Shown: positions 1 to 10,226 of the stretch, in pieces
Position numbering within the stretch: the stretch's first letter is position 1
Layout: each line of letters begins with the position of its first letter
NCBI GenBank assembly: GCA_000934455.1
Contig: KN888361.1
Span: 14,704 to 37,359 of the forward strand
Reading direction: 5' to 3'
Source: Apostichopus parvimensis
Lineage: Eukaryota; Echinodermata; Holothuroidea; Aspidochirotida; Stichopodidae
Length of the DNA stretch: 22,656 nucleotides
Notes under the pieces: model-generated
What the model was told of the DNA's origin: nothing
What the model saw: only the letters and a program-made list of their open reading frames with translations
Database searches by the model: none
Made by a program: the position numbers and the translations under genes

Positions 1-25
1 CAATAAATGAATGTAAGTATGAATA
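1..25 (+). repeat. Degenerate 4-bp (AATG-like) tract at the window edge
   Basis: The first 25 bases read as an imperfect 4-bp periodicity (aata-aatg-aatg-taag-tatg-aata). Similar short-period tails end many CR1/L2-type LINE copies, including the one ending near 2382 here. This could therefore be the 3' end of an element lying mostly outside the window, but the tract is short and could be chance. Confidence 0.25.
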
Positions 26-700
26 ACGAGTATATTACTTGTAATTCTGGAATATTTTTCTTGTTTTGTACATTATTAATCACAGGTCAGAAAGACCAGT
101 GATTTATTGGCATTTATTAGCAGTTATTGTTTGCAAAATTGCTAGTGTTTTTAACAACAAATTAACCATTTAATTTAAAAATTAAAATTTATAGCGAGCC
201 TTATTGACATGACCTTTTGTGAATTGTATACAGTTTACCTACAACAGTTCCGAAATGAGGTGTTTCGGGCACGTTAAGGTCATTTGAATTCAACAGGAGA
301 TATTCATGAAATTCACAAGATTTGCTACTTCTATCTCAATTTTAGATGTTTAATATTAACGATGTATATGTTCAGGGACTTTGAATTTGCGATCCGAAAG
401 CCTTACGCCTTTATTTTTAACTGAGTTGAATTTGAACTAATAATTAATCAAATAGAGTTCAATACGGGTTGCATAGAACACTCAGATTTAATCCAGGAAG
501 ATAGTAACGGGCAGCTCCCTGCTGGGTCAAAACCCCTCTTACCTGATTAACTCTTTCAATTTATTTAGCATATTTTATCCGTAAACAATGCCAAGTTCCT
601 AAATTTTTATCTTATTATTTATCAAAATTTTAACCATTTAATTTAACGAGGTATGAACGACCCTAAAGGAACGATAAGTGTCGAAATCTGTTTTGAAATT
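26..700. other. AT-rich non-coding stretch with a 17-bp direct repeat
   Basis: No open frame of note is present. The word TTAACCATTTAATTTAA occurs exactly at 162-178 and again at 630-646, 468 bp apart, which could be a target-site duplication or chance in AT-rich DNA. Positions 279-297 carry a 19-base motif that recurs with two changes at 20495-20513. Nothing else is recognisable. Confidence 0.5.
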
Positions 701-711
701 ATTAGAGTATT

Positions 712-2382
712 GATACAAAATTTCTGGAAGTTTTTAAAGTAACATCAGGGAAACAAAGAAAACTATATAAAGTATTATCAATTTAAAGACAAAGGAACAA
801 AAATGATTTTTCCTGATATCAACAATAATAGTGAAGTTAAAGACAAAGATATTGTAGATGGTTTAAATACGTTTTCGCCAAGGTTGGTCCTGATCAACTG
901 CAACTATACACTAGAACAAATCAGCTTTATTTATGTCTGTCTAGATGAGAAGAATAATACTTTAATGTTTTTTATCCGATACCACTGAAACTGAAATACT
1001 GGGTACTGTAAGAAGCTGAAGCGACAACTCTTCTGTTGCCTGAAATGATATATGAGCATACACTTAGTGAAACATATCAACTCCCTTATTATTCAACCTA
1101 TACTTGTAATTAATCATTTTCTAATGGGATTTTTCCCAACAATGTGAAAGTAGCAGAAGTTATTCCTGTATTTAATTCTGGTGAGAAGAACACGTTCACT
1201 AATTATAGAACAGTTTCATTGCTACCGCAGTTTTCCAAAATACTTTCAAAGTTGTTTGAAAAAAGGCTGGATAATTTTGTTGCCAAGCATCATCTCCTTT
1301 CTGAGAGTCAGTATGGTTTCAGGCCTGGACGCATCTATGACATTATTAGAATTACTGGAAAACATTACTACATCACTAGATGATAAGAAACCAACTATTG
1401 GAGTCTTCATCGATCTGAAAAAAAACTTTGACACAATTGACCATTGTTTATTACTTAAGAAACTTGAACATTATGGAATTCGTGGGATTGTTCATAATAA
1501 CTGGCTATAGCTAGTTATTTGTCCAACAGAAAGCAATATGTCCAAATCAGCGACTTAACATCAGGGCGTTTGATTGTAGTATGTTGTGCGCCTTAAGAGT
1601 CCATACGTGGGCCCAAATGGTTTATCCTCCATATGAACGACATGTGTAATGTATCCAAGTTATTTGATTTTGTCCTTTTTGCTGACGATACCAATATTTT
1701 TGCTCAATTAACGACATCGATGTACAAAAGAGAATTGTAAGCAACGAATTTCAAAAACTTAATGTACGGTTTACAGTAAACAAGTTTTCTCGCAATGTCA
1801 GCAAAACAAGTTGCATGCTATTTTCCAAAACGCCGTTTTTATGCTAATCTGGACATTACTATAAATGAGGTTAATAAAGAAAGCGTTTATGTGAAGAAGT
1901 TCTTGGTGTACTTATATATCATAAACTGAACTGGAAAGAACACATTAAGAATTTTTCAAGCAAATTATTTAGCAGTATCGGAAATTAGCTAAAAGCGAGC
2001 CATCTTTTATATAGTGATGCACTTTATATTTAAACTGTGTAAGTTCCTACCATACCTTAACTATTGTTTACTTCTTTCCTATTGGTCTCAGTTTGCTGTT
2101 AATGCATATTTTGATGTCTTCCGTCTTTTTCCATTAATCTCATTTTCTGGTTTGCCAGTGTACACTTTCTTAATGTGTATATAGTCTTATTCTGAGAAAT
2201 ATGGAGAGAGCGAAGGGGAACACGATTTAATAAGTACTATACTTCTGTTTTTCTTATTCCATGCTATAAGGTAACAATAGCATGTAAATATCACTTGTAT
2301 ATATGAACACACTATTGTCTCAGTTCTATTATAATTCTGCAATAGTTCTTACTTGCTGAAAATAGATAAATGAATGGATGAA
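712..2382 (+). mobile_element. 5'-truncated non-LTR retrotransposon (LINE) relic, CR1/L2/jockey group
   Basis: This is a dead LINE copy of about 1.65 kb in + orientation. Seen directly: pieces of the linker before the reverse transcriptase (RT), most RT blocks, part of the thumb and following region, a non-coding 3' end, and a degenerate tail of about 24 bp (2359-2382, aataga-taaatga-atggatgaa) like the short tandem tails of CR1/L2-type elements. The upstream endonuclease domain and any ORF1 are absent, as expected from 5' truncation during target-primed reverse transcription. The clade is not resolved: the RT wording fits the broad CR1/L2/jockey group of animal elements. I could not identify target-site duplications with confidence. 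Intactness is low, with several frameshifts and stops, so it cannot encode a working enzyme. The 5' boundary is approximate. Confidence 0.85.
743..2140 (+). pseudogene. Broken LINE reverse transcriptase ORF2 fragment
   Basis: The RT signal hops between frames. Frame 2 (743-865) holds linker sequence ending DIVDGLNTF, which continues as FAKVGPDQL in another frame. Frame 1 has SNGIFPNNVKVAEVIPVF (1117-1170), NYRTVSLLPQFSKIL (1201-1245) and QYGFRPGR (about 1309-1332). Frame 2 then has GVFIDLKKNFDTIDH (1400-1444), which is motif A with its catalytic Asp codon at 1412; the usual KAFDT reads KNFDT. Frame 1 resumes with SYLSNRKQYVQISD (1513-1554) and a decayed motif B, where the Gln of GVPQGS is a TAA (1594). 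Motif C is FADDTNIF (1678-1701), with both Asp retained. Frame 3 has NVSKTSCMLFSK (near 1794-1829) and LGVLIYHKLNWKEHIKN (from 1902). LPYLNYC follows at about 2045-2068. The order and spacing match one collinear RT. At least five frame changes and several internal stops make it a pseudogene. GTG or ATG starts within it are not real starts. Confidence 0.88.
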
Positions 2383-5300
2383 GTAAGAAATAGAACCAAA
2401 TGACTTAAGCTGAAGAAGTTTCATTCCTAGGTTCCTAAAAAGTTGACTTGAATCCAGATACATCTCTAAATATATAACAATAATGTAATAAATAATATAT
2501 ATAATAAATAGTAGGTCAGCTCTCGTTCCTGACTTGACAGAGGATTATAGGGAAGACCTAAGATTAAAGGTTCAAAAGTTCATTTACATATATTTCTAAC
2601 GAAATCGGAATGATGGAAAAACCGTTGAAATGTATAACGAAGTCAAGACAGTATCTAGTACAAGGAAAACACCATCAGGTTGGTAAATATTCTGCTACAA
2701 TATAGCTAATTTGCTGGAAGTAAACTGTCGAAATGTGTTCTTTTTATTTGGGCAGTAAATTGCACATATAAGTTGTGGATAATACATCAAGCTGTTATAT
2801 ATGAGTTCGATATTAGATCATATGTGTTAAATGTGTTACAATTTGTCTGTAGATTATGTACATATTCTTCTGACTTTCAGTGTTTGATCTTATTATCAAG
2901 GGCAATTGCCACTATTTCATGACTGTAGTCATTCAGATTGGACGCAATCTGTTATCACTTTCACTATTTTGTGTGTTCCAATTCTACCGTTTCTATCCTA
3001 ACATTATACTATAGTACTCAGAAGTAGCCTAGCCTTGGTGCCAATTCAATTATTTTCCAAGCTGGTTTAGCTGTCAGTAATGAACTTCGAGAACTTATCC
3101 ACAATCGTGATAACCGACTACGTCTTACATCCTGCAATATCTACGAACGATGTAACATTTGTCAACCATCACTGCCCGATACCATCGGAACTATCATATG
3201 CTTAAAACAGCTGAGCTAATGAAACTGAAAATTGTGAAACGTGCAATGTTACATGCACTATTAACTGTAAAAGAGTGAATTAGCCAACCTACGATTCCCA
3301 CACAGCTTCTTCAGTAACCTTTCAGGAGTACATTGACCAGCAGAACAAATGCAGGTCAGGTCAAGAAGGTAGCTAGCTTCAGTTTTTAATATGGAAACTT
3401 CAGTCCCTGCGCAACAAACGTGATCAGGCAATTGAATATGTAAGAGAAAGTAAAATGGATGAATCCTAAACCCACCTCTGGTGATTTCATCCAAACTTTT
3501 ACAGTGAATGGATTTAGCTTATGTCATGTCCCTCGTGCCAACAAGAGAGGAAGGGGTGAAGAAAATAATGGCAAGAAAAGAATTCCTTCTGAAACATGTT
3601 AATAATAAACAATACTCATTCTTTGCATATCATAAGGTTATTACGAAGAAAGAAGATGGTGGTCTCTTGAATTTATTTGATCTATTATGTTATCTATTAT
3701 TAACTATTGTCTCTATCTGTAAAAATATTTTTTATGGAATTTTAAAAACTCCTTGAATATCTTGCTGTATTTTCCGGTGATTTTATTTTCGCTGGTTATA
3801 CGTAAATATTCATTTTGACAAAAGCACGCCTGCAGATACTAATATATTTTATGTTATTCCTTAGTGTTGTAATCTTTCTCAGCTCAGGTTGTTGTGATGT
3901 ACATTACCCCTTACCATTCACACACAAGACAATAATTAAAGTATTTATTTTGCACAATCTTGCATGTATTTCTAAGATGTTTCAGAAGCACCTTATCACG
4001 CCTAACCAAGTATTAATATTGGTAATCGTTATGGTAGGCTACACTGTGGTTAGGAGTAGTTTCTTTGTATACATTTTTATTGTTGAATGTTAGAGTTTAT
4101 TTCTATATGACAAAAGAATGAAACTTTAACAGATAAATTTAAGTTGATGGTGATATCTAGCTGTGAGTTAATCACAATTGTGCTTACTAATTACTTCTGT
4201 TAAGCATACGACTATAAAGCAGTGTGGCATTCTACAGTACAAACTGTTTTGATGTTAGATCGTTTCCATGGAGATAGTCTTGTAGCACCGTTACGTATCA
4301 CACACAGATTCGCAGAGCGGAATATCTTGGTATTTATTCTTCATTAGGCTGCTTGGTAGTTCATCAATACTACTATTAAGACGACAAGATCCTTGCAAAA
4401 TTTGGTTACCTTTAACATTTTCTGTTCTTCTCCCGATCCTCCCCCGCCCTTCCTCAGAATCAACACTTTAGTATGTTAAAGAAAACACATCAGTCGGATT
4501 TCTGAAAGGTCTTACTGATCATTTATCAAAATCAAGATAATATTGAAAACAGTTCATTTAACCTGAATAACTGAACACACGTTATCTCTAAGTTTCAAGG
4601 ACTAAACCAGACAACTTTTTGACGCTTAAGGCAAGCCCGTAAGTAATTTCACGCTTTCAGGTTCGTTTCACTGAGTTGGAGTTAAAACAACCCCGGGCAG
4701 ATACATTTAAAGTAGATTTTCGTGTGCGAACGCTCCACGGCATACAGCAAGGTGTACGCCTAGTGTTATATTGAATATGAAATGATTTTTCACCTGCATT
4801 TACACGACATTTGCAGTTTCTTCAATAAATCCTTGAAATTAAACAATTTACAAAGTATTTATGTCCAAGCTCTGAGTCAGGCGTTGATACGACCGTCTTG
4901 ATGTGATTTAAATTGCAGATTAAACAAAATTTAGCAGATAAAGTGAGTACTGTGCCATATGTTATCCATATATGTTATTAACCCATCTGCAACACATGTA
5001 CTTCTCACAACGGAAGTTCCATGAGGGTTTATGTGTTTCCTATGTCATGTAATTGTAGCTATAGGCCTATATCATTCGAAGATATTTCCAGAGGTTAGTG
5101 CATTTTGACTGATCGGAAAATAAACCAAGTAACGTAAAGTAACCTGAAATAGCTGAAGATTAACATGTTTTATTCAAAATTTGAAAACAAAATGAAGTGC
5201 ATGGCAAAGAAAACATCGAAATTTCTCTCTCAGATTTCGAAAGAAGAATTGTGTTCGTTGATTCGTTTTTTCTTTGCAAAAAGAGTATACATTAGCACGA

Positions 5301-6270
5301 CCCAACAAGTATTAATAAATTTGGTAGATTTTCGTTTGAAATACTTTTCAATAATTTATTTTTACGATTCAAAGTTCTTCAAGTCTTTTATATCTACTTC
5401 AAATATATGTATACGTCTGGGTCTGTCATCAGACAAATCTATTGTTGAACAAAAAAGATAAATTAGTCACTGTCGGTTCAGTTCGGACTTCATATTAGTT
5501 CATCTTTTTATTAAAGTACATGCCACATGAAATCAACATCTTTATTATATTTATGAGGAAAAAAATACAACAATGGTGCCCACTATCACCTACTTTTTTC
5601 AAAATTTATTCTGTCAGATAATCAAATATTGCAGAATTTCCCCAATGTGCCTAAAAATGTATACAGATCATTTCCTATTTGGGATTAAATTTAATCCTTG
5701 CTGAAGGCGTTGGCTCCATCTCTTAAGAGACTTGTACGTGAAATCCACGTGACACAAGATAATATTCCAACGGGGTTTTTTAAATTTTATTTGATTATCC
5801 ATAAAAGAACCATCGTCGATTTCTGAGAAATCCGGAAACTACACCAAATGAGTTTCTTTACGTCAGGTAGATGTGCACGAAACCTTCGATCCAGTTTTTA
5901 AATGAATCTCTTTAATTTTGCTCAAATTATGACGTATAAAGTGAGCTTTGATCGTGAAATAGTCGCATATAAATACACCATGTATTGCCGGGGAGTTATG
6001 ACTGCGTTTGTGGGCTTACGTCATCCTTGCATTACGGGAAGATTTCATAAAGGTAAAATAGTTGATAAATCGCTCGATGACGTAGTTGCTTAATAAGACA
6101 GACGAAAACTGATTGCATTAGATTATTTCTGCAGCCATCGATAATAACGTGATTTATTACAAATATAGAGGCATGCACGTATTTAGAAATATAATTAATA
6201 AGAAGATTATAGTTGTTTTTGGAATAGATAGAGTCATCTGTTGCAAGCAAACAAGCACTGGTAAGTGAAT
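2383..6270. other. Non-coding AT-rich stretch, no gene recognised
   Basis: This region holds only short open frames without recognisable domains. The longest are 3508-3756 (+, 82 codons, GTG-initiated, hydrophobic near its end), 3815-4093 (+, 92 codons, TTG-initiated, hydrophobic) and 5165-5461 (+, 98 codons, ATG, rich in K, F, S and I). A stop-free run at 3028-3219 (+, 63 codons) has a C-x7-C-x2-C spacing but no ATG start and no family I recognise. Frames this long are expected by chance in about 3.9 kb read six ways. An ATATAT-rich patch lies at 2467-2510. A TATAGGCCTATATC word at about 5051-5064 is of a type common in marine invertebrate DNA. Confidence 0.55.
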
Positions 6271-6273
6271 TGC

Positions 6274-6475
6274 GGGGGGGGGGGGGTGGAGGGGGATTTA
6301 CGTCACATGAAATTTAATTAAAATTACACAAAAATAGAGTTGGAAAGGAAGTGGAGAGGAAAAGTGGTGAAGGGATGGGTGGCTTTTGTGGGATGGTTGG
6401 GCGGCCGCGGGGTTCGCTTAATTGCCGGGATTGGTGATCAAAAGGGAACTTTTTTTTGGGGGGGGGGGATGGGTG
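6274..6475 (+). repeat. G-skewed block bounded by G13 and G11 tracts
   Basis: A 13-base G run (6274-6286) followed by T-GGA-GGGGG opens the block. T8 then G11 (6450-6468) closes it. Between them the + strand is strongly purine- and G-rich from about 6335, and includes a GCGGCCGC palindrome near 6401, in otherwise AT-rich DNA. A proline-rich minus-strand frame (6314-6565) is a by-product of the G tracts, not a gene. Either G tract could form intermolecular quadruplexes. Their length may also be imprecise, since long homopolymers are hard to sequence. Confidence 0.7.
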
Positions 6476-8343
6476 AAGTGGCACTGTACAAGATACACTG
6501 AACCTTTGCAGTGGTTGATTAAAGAGAGTTTTTGGACTCATAACTTGACAGGACAAAAAAACCATCAGCTTAATATAAACATCTACGCTTTAACGGCTGA
6601 AAAAAAGGAGATTGCTTGATTGGTATTAAAAATATGCATATACTTCTTTTCAATAACCAATCATTTCACAGATCAACGTGATGATGTGTAACGTTATAGT
6701 GCATTCAACTTTGATGCTGTCTTGCCCAGGGCTGGATTACGTAATATTATATTTAGTTAAAGACAAACCGCCTATCTTTATTATAAATATCTGTTTCAGT
6801 GTACTCATGAAATCGTGGTCATAATCCATTCTTACTAGTATTTCAGAAGTACAAAGCAATGTGTCGTTACCCCTAAGGTAAATAGATTACATTTGTCATT
6901 CACATCCACGTCGCCATGGCAACGCCCATGGCACCTGATTTCCGCTTCGCTTCAGTGTTATATATCTCTGATGAACTTTAAACGTAGTTTTGATGTTTCC
7001 ACAGGGTATGACGAAATGACTTTGTGAATTTAATATCTTTATAGATAAATGCAAAGTCATTCTTCTTTTCATTTGCGTTGTAGACAAAGAGTCTCCTAGT
7101 AGAATAATAAATATATAACAATAGGTATTGTTCTCTTGCACATGCATATCTTAACATCTACACACGGCTTTGTCGGAACTACAGTAAATTGTTAACATAT
7201 AATGAGTTCAGGAAGTAACTCATTTATGTCTTCATGCATTATTAGTAATCAAATAATTATGCTCTCGCTTTTATTCCTGATTAATCGATGGCTCTTTCGA
7301 TTAAACTTGTTTTACTTGAAATGTGTATTGATATTAACATTAACGAATAATAATTTTGTAAGTACTGTCACTTACTTTTTGGAGAGAAAATTTGTATAAT
7401 TTTGGATAAAATCAAACAATAGTTTTCTTTTGTATTTCGTGACAATATGTCTTTTCTTCTAGGGTTAGGACAATTCAGGTAACTATGGTAACTATGATCA
7501 CAAAGCTTTAACATTGTTTTTGCGTCAATGCAACCTATTACTGATGCAAACTATTGGTATTATGTTGTATTAGATATGTCATCGAGCATTTCCTTTGAAG
7601 AAGATAAACAAGTTACCTACAGCCATTGGTTATTGACTTCTATTGTAACGTATTATCCTGGGGCTCTCCTTACAGGATCATTAATCGAGACGATAAAGTT
7701 ATCATCGAAGGAACATCGTGAAGAGAATCTGTAGGCTAAATGAAGACGTATTGTTATTTCGTTATCCTTAGGACTGACATTTCTTTAGAATCGATAAAAC
7801 GTAGACTATAGGTAAATGTCAAACTGTCTAAGTAACACGAAAACCTTTATGACATTGCTTTTAGAAAGACGTCTGTATATAGGTTAATATGAAATATCCG
7901 TTTTATCCTCCATGAATTGTCAAAATATCTTCACCGTCAAATTGCCCAAGGAGTAAGCTGAAAGAAAGGGCCGCAAAAGGTTAAAGGTCATTGAGACGTG
8001 ATTTCCTGCTCCGATGTCTCTTTAAAGTTAAAGTGATTAACGAATAGCAAAGAACAGCTTCCTGTACAAAGATCGTTCTGCGTTTGACTAATATGACGTA
8101 AAGATCGAAATGTCATGCCCTTAAGTATTTACAAGTGAAATCGTTCATATTACATAGTTTACGTTACAGGTTAGTTACGTAATGATTAAAGTCCACGTAT
8201 TGAACTCAGTGATCCGGCTTTGTAAACGATCGATTTTGTTGGAAGAAATATTGACTTGGATGGGATAGATAAATATGTAAAGAAGGAAATAATTTCGAAG
8301 GCAGACTGCTTGTTACTATGGAATCCATGAAAGAAGGTGGAGA
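6476..8343. other. Non-coding AT-rich stretch
   Basis: No domain-bearing open frame is seen; the best are 60-83 codons and look random. Small local features are a GCCATGG-type inverted word pair at about 6912-6931 and a 10-bp doublet (ggtaactatg) near 7480-7497. Nothing else is supported. Confidence 0.5.
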
Positions 8344-8364
8344 GGGGGTGGGGTGGGGTGGGGG
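8344..8364 (+). other. G-quadruplex motif G5-T-G4-T-G4-T-G5
   Basis: Four G runs of 5, 4, 4 and 5 bases are separated by single T residues. Four runs of at least three G with one-base loops is the classic pattern for a very stable parallel intramolecular quadruplex. It sits in AT-rich sequence with no gene beside it, so a regulatory role cannot be read from context. It may simply be a short imperfect (GGGGT)n repeat. Confidence 0.8.
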
Positions 8365-9295
8365 ATAGAACGATACTTGCTTTATGCAAACTGACTGTGA
8401 TGCAAGTACAACGTAGTATACAATACAGGTGTTCTCAGATAGAACAGTAAAATGTATCTTTACATAACCGAGTCTCTCTTAGGAGTAAGTTATGACAAGA
8501 GAGAATGCAGTCTTGATGTTATCAATATTATTTGTAAGTTATCTTTAAAACTCCATTATGACTCTACCATCTATAAAAGATATTAATGTTTTACATTGTA
8601 CGGTATCTATCGGTACGTTATATGTATCTATATTGATCGGTACATTAAGACATGCTACGTAATATCTAACCCCCAAACCACCAAATATATCCTTAGTGTG
8701 CATGTGTGCGTGTGTGTGTTTGTCTGAGAGATAATGACTACTATAGGACGAGTAATTTTATAATACAGTACACTCATTGTTGCTATGGAAACTATTTTGT
8801 CACCTCCACATATCACATTTCTTTCTCTTACTGAAAGCTGAAAGCTCTAGCAACAGGCGACACAGTTATAGCGGTAACCATATCATATACGTTATCTTAG
8901 GTAAGGATTTTAGTTTTGTCTTTCTGCCACGTGTTGAAAAATGGAACGGAATTCTGTATATATGACATACATGAAATATTTGTGTTTATTGTAAACTTAA
9001 AACTTATCTACAATTAGTGGGTAACGGAACATAAGTAGTTTAGAAGAATGGAATTGTATTTGAAGCAATACTTGTAGTATATGTTCAACTCCAAGAATGA
9101 TTTAAGCTACATTTCCGCATTGATATCTTTTCATTCGTCATTTAGTAGGCTTTTTTTTCGCCGGCGGATCCTATAGAACACTGTGGGTTTGTGGATTTTT
9201 CAATAAACATAAATGTTTCCACGTAAAATATGCAAAATAAAACAAAACTGTTAGCAAACAACTTAATCACTAAAGAGCCAGTGGAAGAGAAGGTG
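8365..9295. other. Non-coding stretch with a short TG repeat
   Basis: The only simple repeat is an imperfect (TG)n at 8696-8725. A CGCCGGCG palindrome lies near 9163. Open frames here are at most 62 codons and unremarkable. Confidence 0.5.
8696..8725 (+). repeat. Imperfect (TG)n microsatellite
   Basis: About 30 bases of TG dinucleotides broken by CA, CG and TT. It is of a type common in animal genomes. Confidence 0.8.
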
Positions 9296-9357
9296 TTAAG
9301 TAAGGGAACGTGTAAAAGTAACGTCAGGCCCTCTTACTTTTACACAAGTAAACTTAA
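9296..9357. repeat. Perfect 12-bp inverted repeat with nested outer arms
   Basis: The arm GTGTAAAAGTAA (9310-9321) is exactly complementary to TTACTTTTACAC (9334-9345) across a 12-base loop (9322-9333). Outside it, TTAAGT (9296-9301) pairs with ACTTAA (9352-9357), with 8 unpaired bases on one side and 6 on the other. The result is a strong cruciform or hairpin candidate, or a trace of a small foldback element. No coding frame overlaps it. It also resembles a bidirectional terminator in shape, but terminators of that kind are bacterial and the context here is eukaryotic. Confidence 0.75.
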
Positions 9358-10226
9358 AATAAGCAATCTTTAGTACCTTACATCAACGGTTTGCATAGTT
9401 CATACATGCGGCATCTTTTTCGAATAAAGTACAGTTATAGGTAGGTCCGTGTGTGGTACTGGTTGGATAGGGCTCTTGCATTGCGTAGGTTAATGGACGA
9501 TCTTAAATCAGAAGTGACTGGTCAACTGTCTTGTTATGTGATCACAGATTTCAAACCGTACGACGTTGTTACAAAGCAAAGACACGTATACGTAAGAATT
9601 CTCATAAATATCATATAGAGCTAACAGCCATAGATATCTTGTTCTGCTACCACAAACACTTACAGCCATCGGAATGAATATGATCTGGAACACTCACTTG
9701 ACAGTAGGAAGGTACCAAGCATGGATTGTCATGTGACGTGCTTCAAATTGCTAACATATCATTTTACTCTTGCCAGTTCGAAGAGATAGGCTTTCCGTAG
9801 TCAAGAGAACGCCACTAAAAAGGGTATTTACGGTAAATATGAGAATAATTGCTTAGGCATCGGTGATAACGTTGTAGAGATTTACTTTCCGTCTCCTAAA
9901 AGCTTGATCTGACATGACATTAGTTGTTGAACAAGATACTACAAGAGTTGTGTGCTACAACGTAGCACAACATAGCAGGTCACATGACCCTCCATGGGTG
10001 GTACGTTGTTTTACTCGTCTCCTAATTGACATAGTCAGTCATTATTTAAGTATACGCCGATGCTTACCGCATTGAACGATATTTATGGTTCAGCGCAATT
10101 TAGAACAGTGTCGCACTTATCGTTAAACATCGTAGCGTATCACGACTCTGCTCTTGAACCTTAGTTCTTCTCTCCTCTTTCGTCATTGTAATAGAGTCAT
10201 CATTCTCGTGTTTGTAATTTCTTGGA
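9358..10226. other. Non-coding stretch with a small hairpin
   Basis: It contains an inverted repeat at 9947-9971: GTTGTGTGCTAC against GTAGCACAAC with a 3-base loop and a 2-base bulge. No supported gene is present; the best frame is about 61 codons, on the minus strand. Confidence 0.5.

Noticed and set aside
510-550. T-arm-like GGGTCAAAACCCC suggesting a tRNA
   Set aside because: No A-box at the right distance and no acceptor or anticodon stem could be formed.
1246-1434. Minus-strand 62-codon frame in the LINE
   Set aside because: It is antisense to the reverse transcriptase blocks, which have strong family matches on the + strand.
3028-3219. 63-codon stop-free run with Cys spacing like a small zinc-binding or disulfide module
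   Set aside because: Too few cysteines, no ATG, and unremarkable length for chance.
3508-3756. 82-codon frame with charged first half and hydrophobic end
   Set aside because: No ATG at its start, no known domain and no splice or promoter context.
3815-4093. 92-codon hydrophobic frame resembling a membrane protein
   Set aside because: It starts at TTG and its hydrophobicity follows from T-rich composition; no family is recognised.
4640-4700. B-box-like AGGTTCGTTTC
   Set aside because: The box is imperfect and there is no A-box or post-tRNA SINE segment.
5165-5461. Open frame of 98 codons, the longest outside tandem repeats
   Set aside because: K, F, S and I-rich with no recognisable domain; this length is expected by chance in 22.7 kb of six-frame AT-rich DNA.
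6314-6565. Proline-rich minus-strand frame
   Set aside because: The prolines and lysines come directly from the G-rich and T-G tracts on the + strand.
9296-9357. Hairpin as a rho-independent terminator
   Set aside because: The window is eukaryotic in character and no gene ends beside it.
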